Notes under the pieces: model-generated
Databases searched by the model: none
What the model was told of the DNA's origin: nothing
What the model saw: the letters and a program-made list of their open reading frames with translations, nothing else
Shown here: positions 43,632-52,568 of the stretch, in pieces
Numbering within the stretch: position 1 is the first letter of the stretch
Layout: the number at the start of each line of letters is the position of its first letter
Translations under genes and position numbers: made by a program
NCBI GenBank assembly: GCA_017546145.1
Contig: JAFYXN010000009.1
Span: forward strand, 1 to 64,000
Length of the DNA: 64,000 nt
Direction of reading: 5' to 3'
From: Clostridia bacterium
GTDB lineage: Bacteria > Bacillota > Clostridia > Monoglobales > Monoglobaceae

Positions 43632-45611
43632 GTGTGTGCAAAGACTTACAACGATGACAGCATTGTGTCCCTTAAAGGGGCCGACAGAGTCAGAAAACGT
43701 CCGGCTGTTATATTTGGCTCGGACGGAATAGAGGGTTGCCAGCATTCAGTGTTTGAAATTCTTTCAAACTCTATTGATGAGGCTCGTGAAGGCCACGGAA
43801 AGCTTATTTCCGTACGCAGATTTTTGGACAAGTCTGTTGAGGTTGAAGACCAGGGCAGAGGTATCCCCGTGGACTATAATCAAAGAGAAGAACGCTTCAA
43901 CTGGGAGCTGGTCTTTTGCGAGATGTACGCAGGAGGAAAGTACAGGAATAATTCAGGCGAAAACTATGAATTTAGCCTTGGTCTTAACGGACTTGGCACT
44001 TGTGCAACCCAGTACAGCTCTGAATATATGGATGTTGAAATTTTGCGTGACGGCTTTAAGTTTGAACTGCACTTTGAAAAGGGTGAGAATATAGGCGGGC
44101 TTCAAAAAACTGAGTTCAGACACAGACACACAGGCACAAAAATTCGTTGGAAGCCGGACCTTGAGGTGTTTACGGACATAGATATTCCTCTTGAATATTA
44201 CTGCGATGTTATGAAAAAACAGGCGGTGGTAAATTCAGGGGTTAAGTTTGTACTGTACAACGAAACAGAGCCGGGCAAGTTTGAGAAGTTTGAGTTTGAG
44301 TACAGCAACGGAATTGTGGATTATCTTACCGAGCTTTGTGCAGGAAAGGAAAAAACTCTTCCTCACTATATTGAAACAGAGCGCCGCGGTCGTGACCGTG
44401 AAGACAAGGAAGAATACAAGGTAAAAATGAGCTTTGCCTTCTGCATGAATAATGATGTAAATGTGATAGAGTACTACCACAACTCAAGCTTCCTGGAACA
44501 CGGCGGAGCACCTGACAAAGCGGTGCGCAATGCCTTTGTTTATGCGATTGACAAGTATCTTAAGGCAAATGGCAAGTATACCAAAAACGAGTCAAAAATT
44601 CTTTTTGCAGATGTTCAGGACAGCCTTTGCCTTATAAGCAATTCGTTTTCAACGTTGACAAGCTACGAAAACCAGACTAAAAAAGCTATCACAAATAAGT
44701 TTATTCAGGATTCTATGACCGAATTTCTTCGCGAACAGCTGGATGTATACTTTATAGAAAACAAAATGGACGCCGAAAAATTGGCGGAGCAGGTTCTTGT
44801 AAACAAGCGCAGCCGCGAAACTGCAGAAAAAACAAGAACAACAATGAAGAAAAAGCTTGACGTCAAAATGGACGCAGTAAACCGCGTCAAAAAGTTTGTT
44901 GATTGCCGAAGTAAGGATAAGTCAAAACGCGAAATTTACATTGTGGAGGGTGATTCGGCACTTGGTGCGTGTAAGCTTGGCCGTGACAGCGAGTTCCAGG
45001 CGATAATCCCGCTCCGCGGTAAAATTCTTAACTGTCTCAAAGCAGACTATGACAGAATTTTCAAGAGTGACGTAATCGTTGACCTTTTAAAGGTTCTTGG
45101 CTGCGGGGTTGAGATAAATTCAAAAACAAACAAGGATTTAAGCTCGTTTGACCTTGAAAACTTAAGATGGAATAAAATTATAATCTGTACCGATGCCGAC
45201 GTGGACGGCTTTCAGATAAGAACACTTGTGCTTACCATGATTTATCGGTTAGCGCCGACGCTTATCGAAAAGGGCTATGTGTATATTGCAGAGTCACCAC
45301 TGTATGAGATAAACTCAAAAAACAATACCTATTTTGCCTTTGACGAAAGAGAAAAGGCGGATATTATCAAAAAGCTTGAAGGACAGAAATGTACAATTCA
45401 GCGCAGTAAAGGTCTTGGTGAAAACCAGCCTGAAATGATGTGGGAAACCACCATGAATCCCGAAACAAGGCGTTTGATTAAGGTTATGCCTGAGGATGCG
45501 GAAAGGACAAAAGAGGTCTTTGAACTTTTGCTTGGTGATAATTTGGCAGGCAGAAAAGAGCATATTGCCGAAAACGGATATAAATATATTGATTTTACAG
45601 ATTTAATGTAG
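43632..45611 (+). CDS. Divergent type IIA topoisomerase subunit B (GyrB/ParE-like)
   Basis: A 659-residue protein starting at GTG 43632, GGAGG 11-12 bp upstream. GHKL ATPase: LSNSIDEAREG, EDQGRGIPVD, SLGLNGLGTCATQ. TOPRIM: EIYIVEGDSALGACKLGRDSEFQAIIPLRGKILN and CTDADVDGFQIRTLVLTMIYRLAPTLIEKGYVYIAESPLYEI. These keep the catalytic EGDSA and DxD but differ from canonical gyrase/topo IV (EGDSAGGSAKQGRD, TDADVDGSHIRTL). It is likely a topo IV-like paralogue acting with the next gene in decatenation or supercoil control. Identity as gyrase versus topo IV is not settled. Confidence 0.88.
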   Translation: MCAKTYNDDSIVSLKGADRVRKRPAVIFGSDGIEGCQHSVFEILSNSIDEAREGHGKLISVRRFLDKSVEVEDQGRGIPVDYNQREERFNWELVFCEMYAGGKYRNNSGENYEFSLGLNGLGTCATQYSSEYMDVEILRDGFKFELHFEKGENIGGLQKTEFRHRHTGTKIRWKPDLEVFTDIDIPLEYYCDVMKKQAVVNSGVKFVLYNETEPGKFEKFEFEYSNGIVDYLTELCAGKEKTLPHYIETERRGRDREDKEEYKVKMSFAFCMNNDVNVIEYYHNSSFLEHGGAPDKAVRNAFVYAIDKYLKANGKYTKNESKILFADVQDSLCLISNSFSTLTSYENQTKKAITNKFIQDSMTEFLREQLDVYFIENKMDAEKLAEQVLVNKRSRETAEKTRTTMKKKLDVKMDAVNRVKKFVDCRSKDKSKREIYIVEGDSALGACKLGRDSEFQAIIPLRGKILNCLKADYDRIFKSDVIVDLLKVLGCGVEINSKTNKDLSSFDLENLRWNKIIICTDADVDGFQIRTLVLTMIYRLAPTLIEKGYVYIAESPLYEINSKNNTYFAFDEREKADIIKKLEGQKCTIQRSKGLGENQPEMMWETTMNPETRRLIKVMPEDAERTKEVFELLLGDNLAGRKEHIAENGYKYIDFTDLM

Positions 45612-45668
45612 CACCCAAAAGCTTGACTGTAAATGATTGTTTGTTTAGTTTGAAAGGATAAAAGAAAT

Positions 45669-47900
45669 ATGGCAAGAAAAGCAAGTACAAAAAAATCTGT
45701 TGAAAGCAAAGTTGCAAAAGACCCGATTATTGACAATCAACAGATAACATATACTCTTGAGAGCAACTATATGCCCTATGCAATGAGCGTTATAATTTCA
45801 AGAGCCATTCCCGAAATCGACGGCTTCAAGCCATCGCACAGAAAATTGCTGTATACTATGTATAAAATGGGATTGATAAGCGGCTCAAGGATAAAATCTG
45901 CAAATGTTGTGGGCAGAACAATGCAGCTTAATCCCCATGGTGATGCGGCAATTTACGAAACCATGGTGCGACTTACCGAAGGTCATCAGGCGCTTCTTCA
46001 TCCGCTTGTTGACTCAAAGGGAAACTTCGGACGTCAGTATTCAAGGGATATGGCGTATGCCGCAGCACGTTATACTGAGGTAAAGCTGGCAAAGGTCTGC
46101 ACCGAGATTTTTTGCGATATAGACAAAGATACAGTTGATTTTGTGGACAACTATGACGGAAGTCTGAAAGAGCCGACGCTCCTGCCTGTAAGCTTCCCGA
46201 ATATACTGGTTAATCCCAATCAGGGAATTGCCGTGGGTATGGCATCAAATATCTGCAGCTTCAATCTTAGGGAAATCTGTGATGCTACAATTAGGCTGAT
46301 GAAAAATCCGGAAAGTGATATACTGGATGTTCTTAAAGCTCCTGACTTTTCTACAGGCGGTCAGATAATTTATGACGAGCAGGCACTGCGCGAAATTTAT
46401 TCTACAGGTCGCGGTTCGATAAAAATCCGTGCAAAATACGAGTATGATAAAAAAGCAAACTGTATCGACATAAAGGAAATTCCGTATACCACAACAGTTG
46501 AAGCGATTATCGAAAAAATAATTGAGCTGATTAAAGCCGGAAAGCTGAAGGAAGTCGCAGATATACGTGATGAAACAGACCTCAGCGGTCTTAAGGTTAC
46601 AATTGACCTCAAAAAGGGAACAGATCCGCATAAGCTTATGGCAAAGCTCTTTAAAATGACGCCTCTTCAGGATAGTTTCGGCTGCAACTTCAATATTTTG
46701 GTCGAAGGCTCACCTATGGTTTTGGGCGTGACTGATATAATCTGCGAGTGGCTCAGATTCCGCAAAAACTGTATTAAACGCGGTATCAGATACGATATAG
46801 AAAAGAAGAGCGCAAGGCTTCATCTTTTGAAGGGCCTTGAAAAAATTTTGCTGGATATAGACAAGGCGGTAAGAATAGTCCGTGAAACCGAAGAGGATGC
46901 AATGGTTGTTCCCAACCTTATGCAGGGCTTTGGGATTGATGAAATTCAGGCAGAATTTGTTGCAGAAATCAAGCTGAGAAATCTTAACAAGGAATACATT
47001 ATCAAGCAGACAGGCGAAATAAAACGTCTGGAGGACGAGCTTGCAGAGCTGCGTGACACGCTTGAAAGCAACAAAAAAATTGAGAAGATTATAGAAAAAC
47101 AGCTTAAAGAGATTTCAAAGAAGTTCGGTGAAGATAGAAAAACTGAAATCGTTACCGAGGATGTAAGCGAAACAATGGAAGCAGAGCAAGAGGTAGAGAG
47201 CTATCCGGTAAAAATCTTTCGTACAGCCGATGGATACCTTAAAAAAATTTCACTTTTGTCACTGCGTTTCAGCGGCGAGCAAAAGGTAAAGGAAAGTGAC
47301 CGGATTGTTCAGTGCATAGATTCAGATAATACTGCAGAACTGCTTGTATTTTCAAGCTCCGGCGAGGTCTACAAGATAAAAGAGCATGAGGTTCCTGACA
47401 GCAAAGCAAGTCTTTTGGGTGAATATCTGCCCAATCTTTTGCAAATGGGTCCTGACGAAAAGGTGACGGGTATGGTTGTTACCAAGGACTTTGACGGGCA
47501 CATTCTGTTTTGTTTCGAAAATGGTAAGGTTGCAAAGGTTGAGCTGAAGGGGTATCAGACCAAGTTAAACCGCAAAAAGCTTACAAACGCATATTCGGTT
47601 GCGTCACCGCTTGTTGAGGCAATTCAGATAAAAGAGGATTGCGATATTTGTCTTATAAGTAATGCCGGCAAGGCGTTGGTGTTCAACAGCGAAAAGATTG
47701 CTGCCAAAACTACCAAAAGTACGCAAGGCGTCAGTGTTATGCAGCCAACAAAAAACAGCATAGTTGCCGAAGCCAAGCTTGCAGAAATGACAGGATTTAA
47801 AGAACTAAAAGTTTACAGACCCAAGAACATACCTGCAAAGGGAAGCTTTATTCGTCCCGAGGACGAAGGGACAGAACAAATGACTTTGTTTGAGGACTAA
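45669..47900 (+). CDS. Divergent type IIA topoisomerase subunit A (GyrA/ParC-like)
   Basis: A 743-residue protein, 57 bp after subunit B. MPYAMSVIISRAIPEIDGFKPSHRKLLYTMYKMG is the family opening; catalytic Tyr135 lies in DMAYAAARYTEVKLA. In the quinolone pocket HGDAAIYE the Ser of E. coli GyrA S83 is Ala93 and D87 is Glu97. A long coiled-coil (residues ~440-480) and a shortened C-terminal beta-pinwheel-like region follow (blades VYKIKEHEVP, GKVAKVELKGY, GKALVFNSEKI). The canonical gyrase GQR-type box is not seen, arguing for topo IV-like activity. Confidence 0.88.
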   Translation: MARKASTKKSVESKVAKDPIIDNQQITYTLESNYMPYAMSVIISRAIPEIDGFKPSHRKLLYTMYKMGLISGSRIKSANVVGRTMQLNPHGDAAIYETMVRLTEGHQALLHPLVDSKGNFGRQYSRDMAYAAARYTEVKLAKVCTEIFCDIDKDTVDFVDNYDGSLKEPTLLPVSFPNILVNPNQGIAVGMASNICSFNLREICDATIRLMKNPESDILDVLKAPDFSTGGQIIYDEQALREIYSTGRGSIKIRAKYEYDKKANCIDIKEIPYTTTVEAIIEKIIELIKAGKLKEVADIRDETDLSGLKVTIDLKKGTDPHKLMAKLFKMTPLQDSFGCNFNILVEGSPMVLGVTDIICEWLRFRKNCIKRGIRYDIEKKSARLHLLKGLEKILLDIDKAVRIVRETEEDAMVVPNLMQGFGIDEIQAEFVAEIKLRNLNKEYIIKQTGEIKRLEDELAELRDTLESNKKIEKIIEKQLKEISKKFGEDRKTEIVTEDVSETMEAEQEVESYPVKIFRTADGYLKKISLLSLRFSGEQKVKESDRIVQCIDSDNTAELLVFSSSGEVYKIKEHEVPDSKASLLGEYLPNLLQMGPDEKVTGMVVTKDFDGHILFCFENGKVAKVELKGYQTKLNRKKLTNAYSVASPLVEAIQIKEDCDICLISNAGKALVFNSEKIAAKTTKSTQGVSVMQPTKNSIVAEAKLAEMTGFKELKVYRPKNIPAKGSFIRPEDEGTEQMTLFED

Positions 47901-47908
47901 ATAAATTT

Positions 47909-47949
47909 AAGCTATGACAAAATGTTTTGGTTTTGTCATAGCTTTTTTG
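47909..47949 (+). terminator. Intrinsic terminator after the topoisomerase pair
   Basis: AAGCTATGACAAAA (47909-47922) pairs perfectly with 47931-47944 across TGTTTTGG, followed by TTTTT. Confidence 0.94.
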
Positions 47950-47999
47950 TGAATAATACAACCGGTTTCCTTCATAAAATTCACCAAGAGGTGGTTTTG

Positions 48000-48737
48000 A
48001 TGAAAAATAAGACGTGTCGTATTTTTGTTATACCGCGCAGTATAATTTTTGGGCTATCAATAGCGTTGATAGTTTCAGGGATAACGCTTACACTGTTTGG
48101 TGGATTTAATATATATAAAACAACACAGGTGATGGCGGTTCCGTTAGAAGGAAAGGTTATTTTACTTGACCCCGGACACGGCGGCGCGGACGCCGGTGCG
48201 TCTGAGGGAAGTGCTGTTGAAAAAACAATAAATCTTGAGGTCGCAAATTTTCTGAAAGAATATATAGAGGAAAACGGCGGCATAGCATATATGACACGCG
48301 TTGAGGATACCAATACGGCAGACCCAAACCGCCCCAAAGGAATGACGCAAAAAATGTCCGATTTAAAAACCCGAAAGAAAAATATTGATGATTATAATGC
48401 GGACATATTTATAAGTATTCACATGAACAAATTCGGACAGTCGCAGTATAGAGGCTTTCAGGTGTTTTATGACGGAAGCTCGACAGAAAGTAAAAAGCTT
48501 GGTGAGCATTTGCAGCAGTCGGTGTTTGATGTCCTGCAGGACGGTAATACGCGCAAAGCCAAAGCAACAGGCAGCAGTATTTTTGTTCTTAAAGGCAATA
48601 CCGTTCCGTCTGCGTTGGTGGAATGTGGCTTTTTGTCAAACCCTGATGAGAGAAAACTCCTTACCACTCCTGAGTACCAACGAAAGATTGCATGGGGGAT
48701 ATACCTTGGTATAATGAGGTATCTGGCAAAAAATTAA
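48000..48737 (+). CDS. cwlD: Germination-type N-acetylmuramoyl-L-alanine amidase CwlD
   Basis: Start ATG 48000 after AGAGGTGG; the longer frame begins inside the upstream terminator. The 245-residue protein has one N-terminal membrane anchor ([22 protein letters not shown]) and an Amidase_3 domain: [15 protein letters not shown] (EKTINLEVA), ISIHMN and [11 protein letters not shown] give the zinc and catalytic residues. Length and anchor match CwlD, which with PdaA makes muramic-lactam in spore cortex. It is convergent with sigE, stop codons overlapping as TTAA at 48734-48737. Confidence 0.88.
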   Translation: MKNKTCRIFVIPRSIIFGLSIALIVSGITLTLFGGFNIYKTTQVMAVPLEGKVILLDPGHGGADAGASEGSAVEKTINLEVANFLKEYIEENGGIAYMTRVEDTNTADPNRPKGMTQKMSDLKTRKKNIDDYNADIFISIHMNKFGQSQYRGFQVFYDGSSTESKKLGEHLQQSVFDVLQDGNTRKAKATGSSIFVLKGNTVPSALVECGFLSNPDERKLLTTPEYQRKIAWGIYLGIMRYLAKN

Positions 48738-49456
48738 CCGTTAATCATTTTGTTTATATCACGTTTAAGCCGTGACATTATGCGCTTTTCAAGGCGGGAA
48801 ATATAGGATTGTGAGATACCCAGCATGTCAGCAACCTGTTTTTGTGTTTTTTCCTCACCGGATGTATTTATACCAAATCTAAGATTCATTATCCGTTGTT
48901 CGCGATCCGAAAGCTTTTTCATGGCGATATGCAAAAGCTCCTTTTCAACCTCTTCGTCCATCTGGCGGTGGGTTATGTCGCTGTCTGTGCCCAAAATATC
49001 GGACAATAAAAGCTCGTTGCCGTCCCAATCAATGTTAAGCGGTTCGTCAATTGAAATGTTGACGCGTGCGGAGCTGTTTTTTCTGAGGTACATAAGTATT
49101 TCATTCTCGATGCACCGCGAGGCGTAGGTAGCAAGCTTAATGTTCTTGTCAGGCTTAAAGGTGTTGATTGCTTTTATAAGCCCTATTGTGCCGATTGAAA
49201 CAAGGTCTTCAATTCCGACACCTGTGTTTTCAAATTTTTTCGCAATGTATACAACAAGCCTGAGGTTGTGTTCAATAAGCGAAGATTTTGCTGATTCAAT
49301 CTCGCGGTTTTGACGGAGCATGTCTATAAGCTCTTCTTCTGCGTCTGCGGAAAGCGGGGGAGGAAGCGTTTCGGCAGAACCTATGTAATGAATTTCCTGC
49401 GGTGAAAAAAATCTGAGCAGGAATTTTCTTAGCATATTTTTAAAAGCTTGTATCAT
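48734..49456 (-). CDS. sigE: Sporulation sigma factor SigE (pro-sigma-E)
   Basis: A 240-residue sigma-70 family protein. The N-terminal ~28 residues ([25 protein letters not shown]) form the membrane-associated pro-sequence; the cleavage region [13 protein letters not shown] resembles Bacillus pro-SigE. Region 2 ([54 protein letters not shown]) and region 4 ([24 protein letters not shown]) are intact. It directs early mother-cell transcription. Directly follows spoIIGA (4-bp gap). sigG, often the next gene, is not here; cwlD occupies the space in the opposite direction. Confidence 0.95.
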   Translation of the reverse strand: MIQAFKNMLRKFLLRFFSPQEIHYIGSAETLPPPLSADAEEELIDMLRQNREIESAKSSLIEHNLRLVVYIAKKFENTGVGIEDLVSIGTIGLIKAINTFKPDKNIKLATYASRCIENEILMYLRKNSSARVNISIDEPLNIDWDGNELLLSDILGTDSDITHRQMDEEVEKELLHIAMKKLSDREQRIMNLRFGINTSGEEKTQKQVADMLGISQSYISRLEKRIMSRLKRDINKMING

Positions 49457-49460
49457 AAAA

Positions 49461-50399
49461 TCATATCCTTTCGGCGGAGGTCAAAACGTCTTCTTCTGGC
49501 CTCTGAACTGTTGAATTTATATTTATATCTGTGTGCGGCAAAATATCAGGATTAAAAATTGCATTATATTGACCGTTATCGCAAAGCGGGGATTTGGAAA
49601 CTGTAATAACACAGTTTTTAATTTCGGTATCGTTGATTATAAGCTTATCGGCTTCAAAACCGTACAGAACGCCCGCTTCTTTGTCGATTGTGGAATAGGG
49701 AAGAACAAAGATGCGCTGTTCAAATTTGTATAAGTCATTTGTAATACCGTTGTTAATTGCGGCAAAAATTTTATCAGGCAAAAGCTTTTTTGCGCAGGAT
49801 TTGCTGATGATTACAGCGCTTCTTCTTTGGGTAATATCACAAAGCTTACATCCGGTGTCTGCAAAGGCATAAATTTTAATTTTTTTTGTTTCGAATATTA
49901 TCTCCATAACTGCAAGGTGCATATTTTGCTTTATGTTTTGTCGCCGTATAAACGAAATAACAAACGTTGCACAGTATGCAGGAATTATTGAAAGTAAAAT
50001 TCTTGAGGCAGGGATATTTAGATAAATTTCACCGTTTGATACAGCTGCGCCGACTTTTGTTCCAAAATCGGTTGCAAAAATTAGAGCAAACATAACTCCT
50101 CCAAAAATTGCGTTTACGGCAAAAAATAAAAGTGCGTTTTTTGCAAGCGTACCCAAATTTTTTGCTCCAAAAGCAACCCTGACGCTCAAAAGAAGTATTA
50201 GTATTTTGCCGGCAAGTGAATAAATAACCCCAAGGTTTGGAAAAAACATTATTGATGAATATACAGCAAGTATTGCTGCGGCAAAAGCTGTCCTGATTAA
50301 AGAGGCAGGCCTTTTTAAAAACATTGAAGTGCAGCAAAGAGTGACCGTGTTCATCAAGAAATTCATAAGAAAAAGTAAATCTATGTAAACTACAGGCAT
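49461..50399 (-). CDS. spoIIGA: Pro-sigma-E processing peptidase SpoIIGA
   Basis: A 312-residue protein with five N-terminal membrane segments (from [19 protein letters not shown] onward to ~residue 150) and a cytosolic aspartic-protease domain with F-A-D181-T-G (Bacillus catalytic Asp183), whose dimer cleaves pro-SigE on a signal from the forespore (SpoIIR). Ribosome site AAGGAGG. It is cotranscribed with sigE as in Bacillus spoIIG. Confidence 0.95.
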   Translation of the reverse strand: MPVVYIDLLFLMNFLMNTVTLCCTSMFLKRPASLIRTAFAAAILAVYSSIMFFPNLGVIYSLAGKILILLLSVRVAFGAKNLGTLAKNALLFFAVNAIFGGVMFALIFATDFGTKVGAAVSNGEIYLNIPASRILLSIIPAYCATFVISFIRRQNIKQNMHLAVMEIIFETKKIKIYAFADTGCKLCDITQRRSAVIISKSCAKKLLPDKIFAAINNGITNDLYKFEQRIFVLPYSTIDKEAGVLYGFEADKLIINDTEIKNCVITVSKSPLCDNGQYNAIFNPDILPHTDININSTVQRPEEDVLTSAERI

Positions 50400-50423
50400 A
50401 GGCGGTCAATCCTCCTTGAAAAA

Positions 50424-50457
50424 ATTATACAACACTGCAAATAAATTTTTTGTCGGT
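50424..50457 (-). promoter_or_regulatory. Candidate Spo0A-dependent promoter of spoIIGA-sigE
   Basis: A minus-strand TATAAT lies at 50424-50429, 25-30 bp from the start codon, without a good -35. Instead TTTGTCGGT (50449-50457, plus strand) resembles the Spo0A box TTTGTCGAA at 7 of 9 positions where the -35 should be. A second partial match is TTCGCCA at 50491-50497. This mirrors the Bacillus spoIIG promoter in which Spo0A binds at -35. Confidence 0.45.
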
Positions 50458-50497
50458 TTTACAGATTGAAACATTTACCCAAAATTAAATTTCGCCA

Positions 50498-50526
50498 TTG
50501 AAATTTGCGTAGGTATGTGATACAAT
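50498..50526 (+). promoter_or_regulatory. SigA promoter of pgi
   Basis: TTGAAA (50498-50503), 17-bp spacer, TACAAT (50521-50526), about 70 bp before ATG 50599. It faces away from the spoIIG promoter. Confidence 0.78.
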
Positions 50527-50598
50527 ATGTAAAATGCATATAAAAGCTTTGCAAAAGTACAGAGCTTTACAAAATAAATTCAGAGAGGAATGGATTAA

Positions 50599-51933
50599 AT
50601 GAGAAACATAGCACTTGACTGCAAAAAAGCAGCAACCTTCTTCAGTGATGAAGAGGTTCAGAACATAAAAAGCCAGGTAAAACTGGCGCATTCAATGCTC
50701 CATGAAAAAACAGGGGCAGGCAATGATTTTTTGGGATGGGTTGACCTTCCCAAAAACTATGACAAAGAGGAATTTGCCAGAATAAAAAAGGCTGCTGAAA
50801 AAATCAGAAGCAATTCTGATGTGTTAATTGTTATTGGCATAGGCGGTTCATATCTTGGAGCAAAAGCTGCAATTGACTTTTTAAAAGGTCCTTTTTACAA
50901 TTTTGAATCAAAGACTCAGATTTTCTTTGCCGGCAACAGCATCAGCCCCAATTACTTAAACGGACTTCTCAGAGCGATTGAAGGCAAGGATGTCTCTGTA
51001 AATGTTATTTCAAAGTCAGGAACAACAACCGAGCCTGCGATTGCTTTCAGAATTTTCAAGGATTATCTTGAAAAGAAGTATGGCAAGGAGGAAGCTAAAA
51101 ACAGAATATTTGCCACAACAGACAAAGCAAAGGGCGCGCTTAAAAATCTTGCAGACAGCGAAGGCTACGAAACATTTGTTGTTCCGGACGATGTGGGCGG
51201 CAGATTTTCTGTTCTTACAGCAGTTGGACTTCTCCCCATTGCGGTATGCGGAGCAGATATTGATAAGCTTATGCAGGGTGCGGCAGATGCAATGGACATC
51301 TACTCAAGCGCTGATTTGGACGAAAATGATTGTTACAAATACGCAGCAGTAAGAAATATCTTATACAGAAAAGGCAAGACTGTGGAAATGCTTGTAAATT
51401 ATGAGCCGGAGCTTCAGTATTTTATTGAGTGGTGGAAGCAGCTGTACGGCGAGAGCGAAGGCAAGGACCAAAAAGGCATATTCCCGTCAGGTGCAAGCTT
51501 CTCGACAGACCTCCATTCAATGGGTCAGTATATTCAGGACGGTCTTCGCAATATGTTTGAAACAGTTATTCACGTGGAAGAAGCCAAAGAGGATATAACA
51601 ATAGCCGAGGATGCTGACAATGTTGACGGACTTAATTTCTTAGCCGGTAAAACGGTTGATTTTGTAAACAAAAAGGCATTTGAGGGTACACTTCTTGCAC
51701 ACACGGACGGCGGAGTTCCCAATCTTGTTCTTAATATTAAGGCGCTTGATGAATACACTTTGGGTCAGCTTATATACTTCTTTGAAAAGGCTTGCGGTAT
51801 AAGCGGATATATGCTTGGAGTAAATCCGTTTAACCAGCCGGGTGTTGAAAGCTACAAAAAGAATATGTTTGCACTTCTTGGCAAGCCCGGCTATGAGTCA
51901 GAGAAGGAAAATTTGGAAAAAAGATTGAAATAA
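50599..51933 (+). CDS. pgi: Glucose-6-phosphate isomerase
   Basis: A 444-residue Firmicute-size [36 protein letters not shown] (phosphate-binding SIS loop), [21 protein letters not shown] and [23 protein letters not shown] with the catalytic Lys are all present. It interconverts glucose-6-P and fructose-6-P in glycolysis. Monocistronic with its own promoter; ribosome site AGAGAGGA. Confidence 0.97.
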   Translation: MRNIALDCKKAATFFSDEEVQNIKSQVKLAHSMLHEKTGAGNDFLGWVDLPKNYDKEEFARIKKAAEKIRSNSDVLIVIGIGGSYLGAKAAIDFLKGPFYNFESKTQIFFAGNSISPNYLNGLLRAIEGKDVSVNVISKSGTTTEPAIAFRIFKDYLEKKYGKEEAKNRIFATTDKAKGALKNLADSEGYETFVVPDDVGGRFSVLTAVGLLPIAVCGADIDKLMQGAADAMDIYSSADLDENDCYKYAAVRNILYRKGKTVEMLVNYEPELQYFIEWWKQLYGESEGKDQKGIFPSGASFSTDLHSMGQYIQDGLRNMFETVIHVEEAKEDITIAEDADNVDGLNFLAGKTVDFVNKKAFEGTLLAHTDGGVPNLVLNIKALDEYTLGQLIYFFEKACGISGYMLGVNPFNQPGVESYKKNMFALLGKPGYESEKENLEKRLK

Positions 51934-51946
51934 TTCAAAAAAACTA

Positions 51947-51975
51947 TTGTGAAATTTCAAAATATATGATATGAT
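51947..51975 (+). promoter_or_regulatory. SigA promoter of the small P-loop gene
   Basis: TTGTGA (51947-51952), 17-bp spacer, TATGAT (51970-51975), 65 bp before ATG 52041. Confidence 0.65.
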
Positions 51976-52040
51976 AAAATTACAAATAAGATAAAATACG
52001 CTTTAGGGTGTATTTGTATAAAGGAAAGGCGGTATTTGCT

Positions 52041-52451
52041 ATGATTAAAATTCATATTGGGCTGAAAGGCAGCGGTAAAACAAAAAAGATTATTGATGAT
52101 GTAAACAATGCCATAACTGTTGAAAAGGGTAATGTGGTTTGCATCACCGAAGGCAATCGCCTGATGCACGATATAGACAGAGCAGCAAGAATGGTTAATA
52201 CCGAGCAGTTTGACATAAAGAACTTCGATATGTTTGAAGGCTTGCTTTGCGGAATTATTGCTCAGGACTTCGACGTTACACACATTTTTATTGACAGCGT
52301 TTTCAAAAGCGTACCTTCTGCTACAATGGCTGATATTGATGCCTTTGTTAAAGCGGTTGAAAAGCTTGAAGAAAAGTTTGGCGTATCATTTACTATTATG
52401 GTAAGTGCTGCTGAAACTGAAGCAACTGACCTTGTTAAGAAGTATATTTAA
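52041..52451 (+). CDS. Small P-loop NTPase-like protein, function unknown
   Basis: Start ATG 52041 with AAGGCGG upstream. The 136-residue protein begins with a beta strand and a Walker A loop (IHIGLKGSGKTKKIIDDV, residues 2-19) and has a Walker B-like strand DVTHIFIDSVFK at ~75-86. The fold is reminiscent of the minimal RecA/thymidine-kinase-like core, but the usual sensor and lid regions are missing because of the small size. No signal or membrane segment. I do not recognise the family; own promoter, followed by hairpins. Confidence 0.75.
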   Translation: MIKIHIGLKGSGKTKKIIDDVNNAITVEKGNVVCITEGNRLMHDIDRAARMVNTEQFDIKNFDMFEGLLCGIIAQDFDVTHIFIDSVFKSVPSATMADIDAFVKAVEKLEEKFGVSFTIMVSAAETEATDLVKKYI

Positions 52452-52470
52452 GGTCTGAAACAAAAATTTT

Positions 52471-52540
52471 ATACCAATACATGTTGGTATTGAAGGGAGC
52501 GGCCGTTTGATACAATTCGGCTCTGCTCCTTTCTGCGTTT
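52471..52540 (+). terminator. Two hairpins between the P-loop gene and thrC
   Basis: ATACCAA (52471-52477) pairs with TTGGTAT (52484-52490). A larger stem-loop follows: AAGGGAGC...GCCG (from ~52493) with CGGC...GCTCCTTT (to ~52532). The second looks like a terminator or thrC leader element. No T-box or threonine attenuator peptide is recognisable. Confidence 0.5.
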
Positions 52541-52568
52541 AAATGAAACAGAAAGGAATGTATTGACT

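Noticed and set aside
52452-52568. T-box upstream of thrC
   Set aside because: No T-box sequence or specifier loop architecture; the region is too short.
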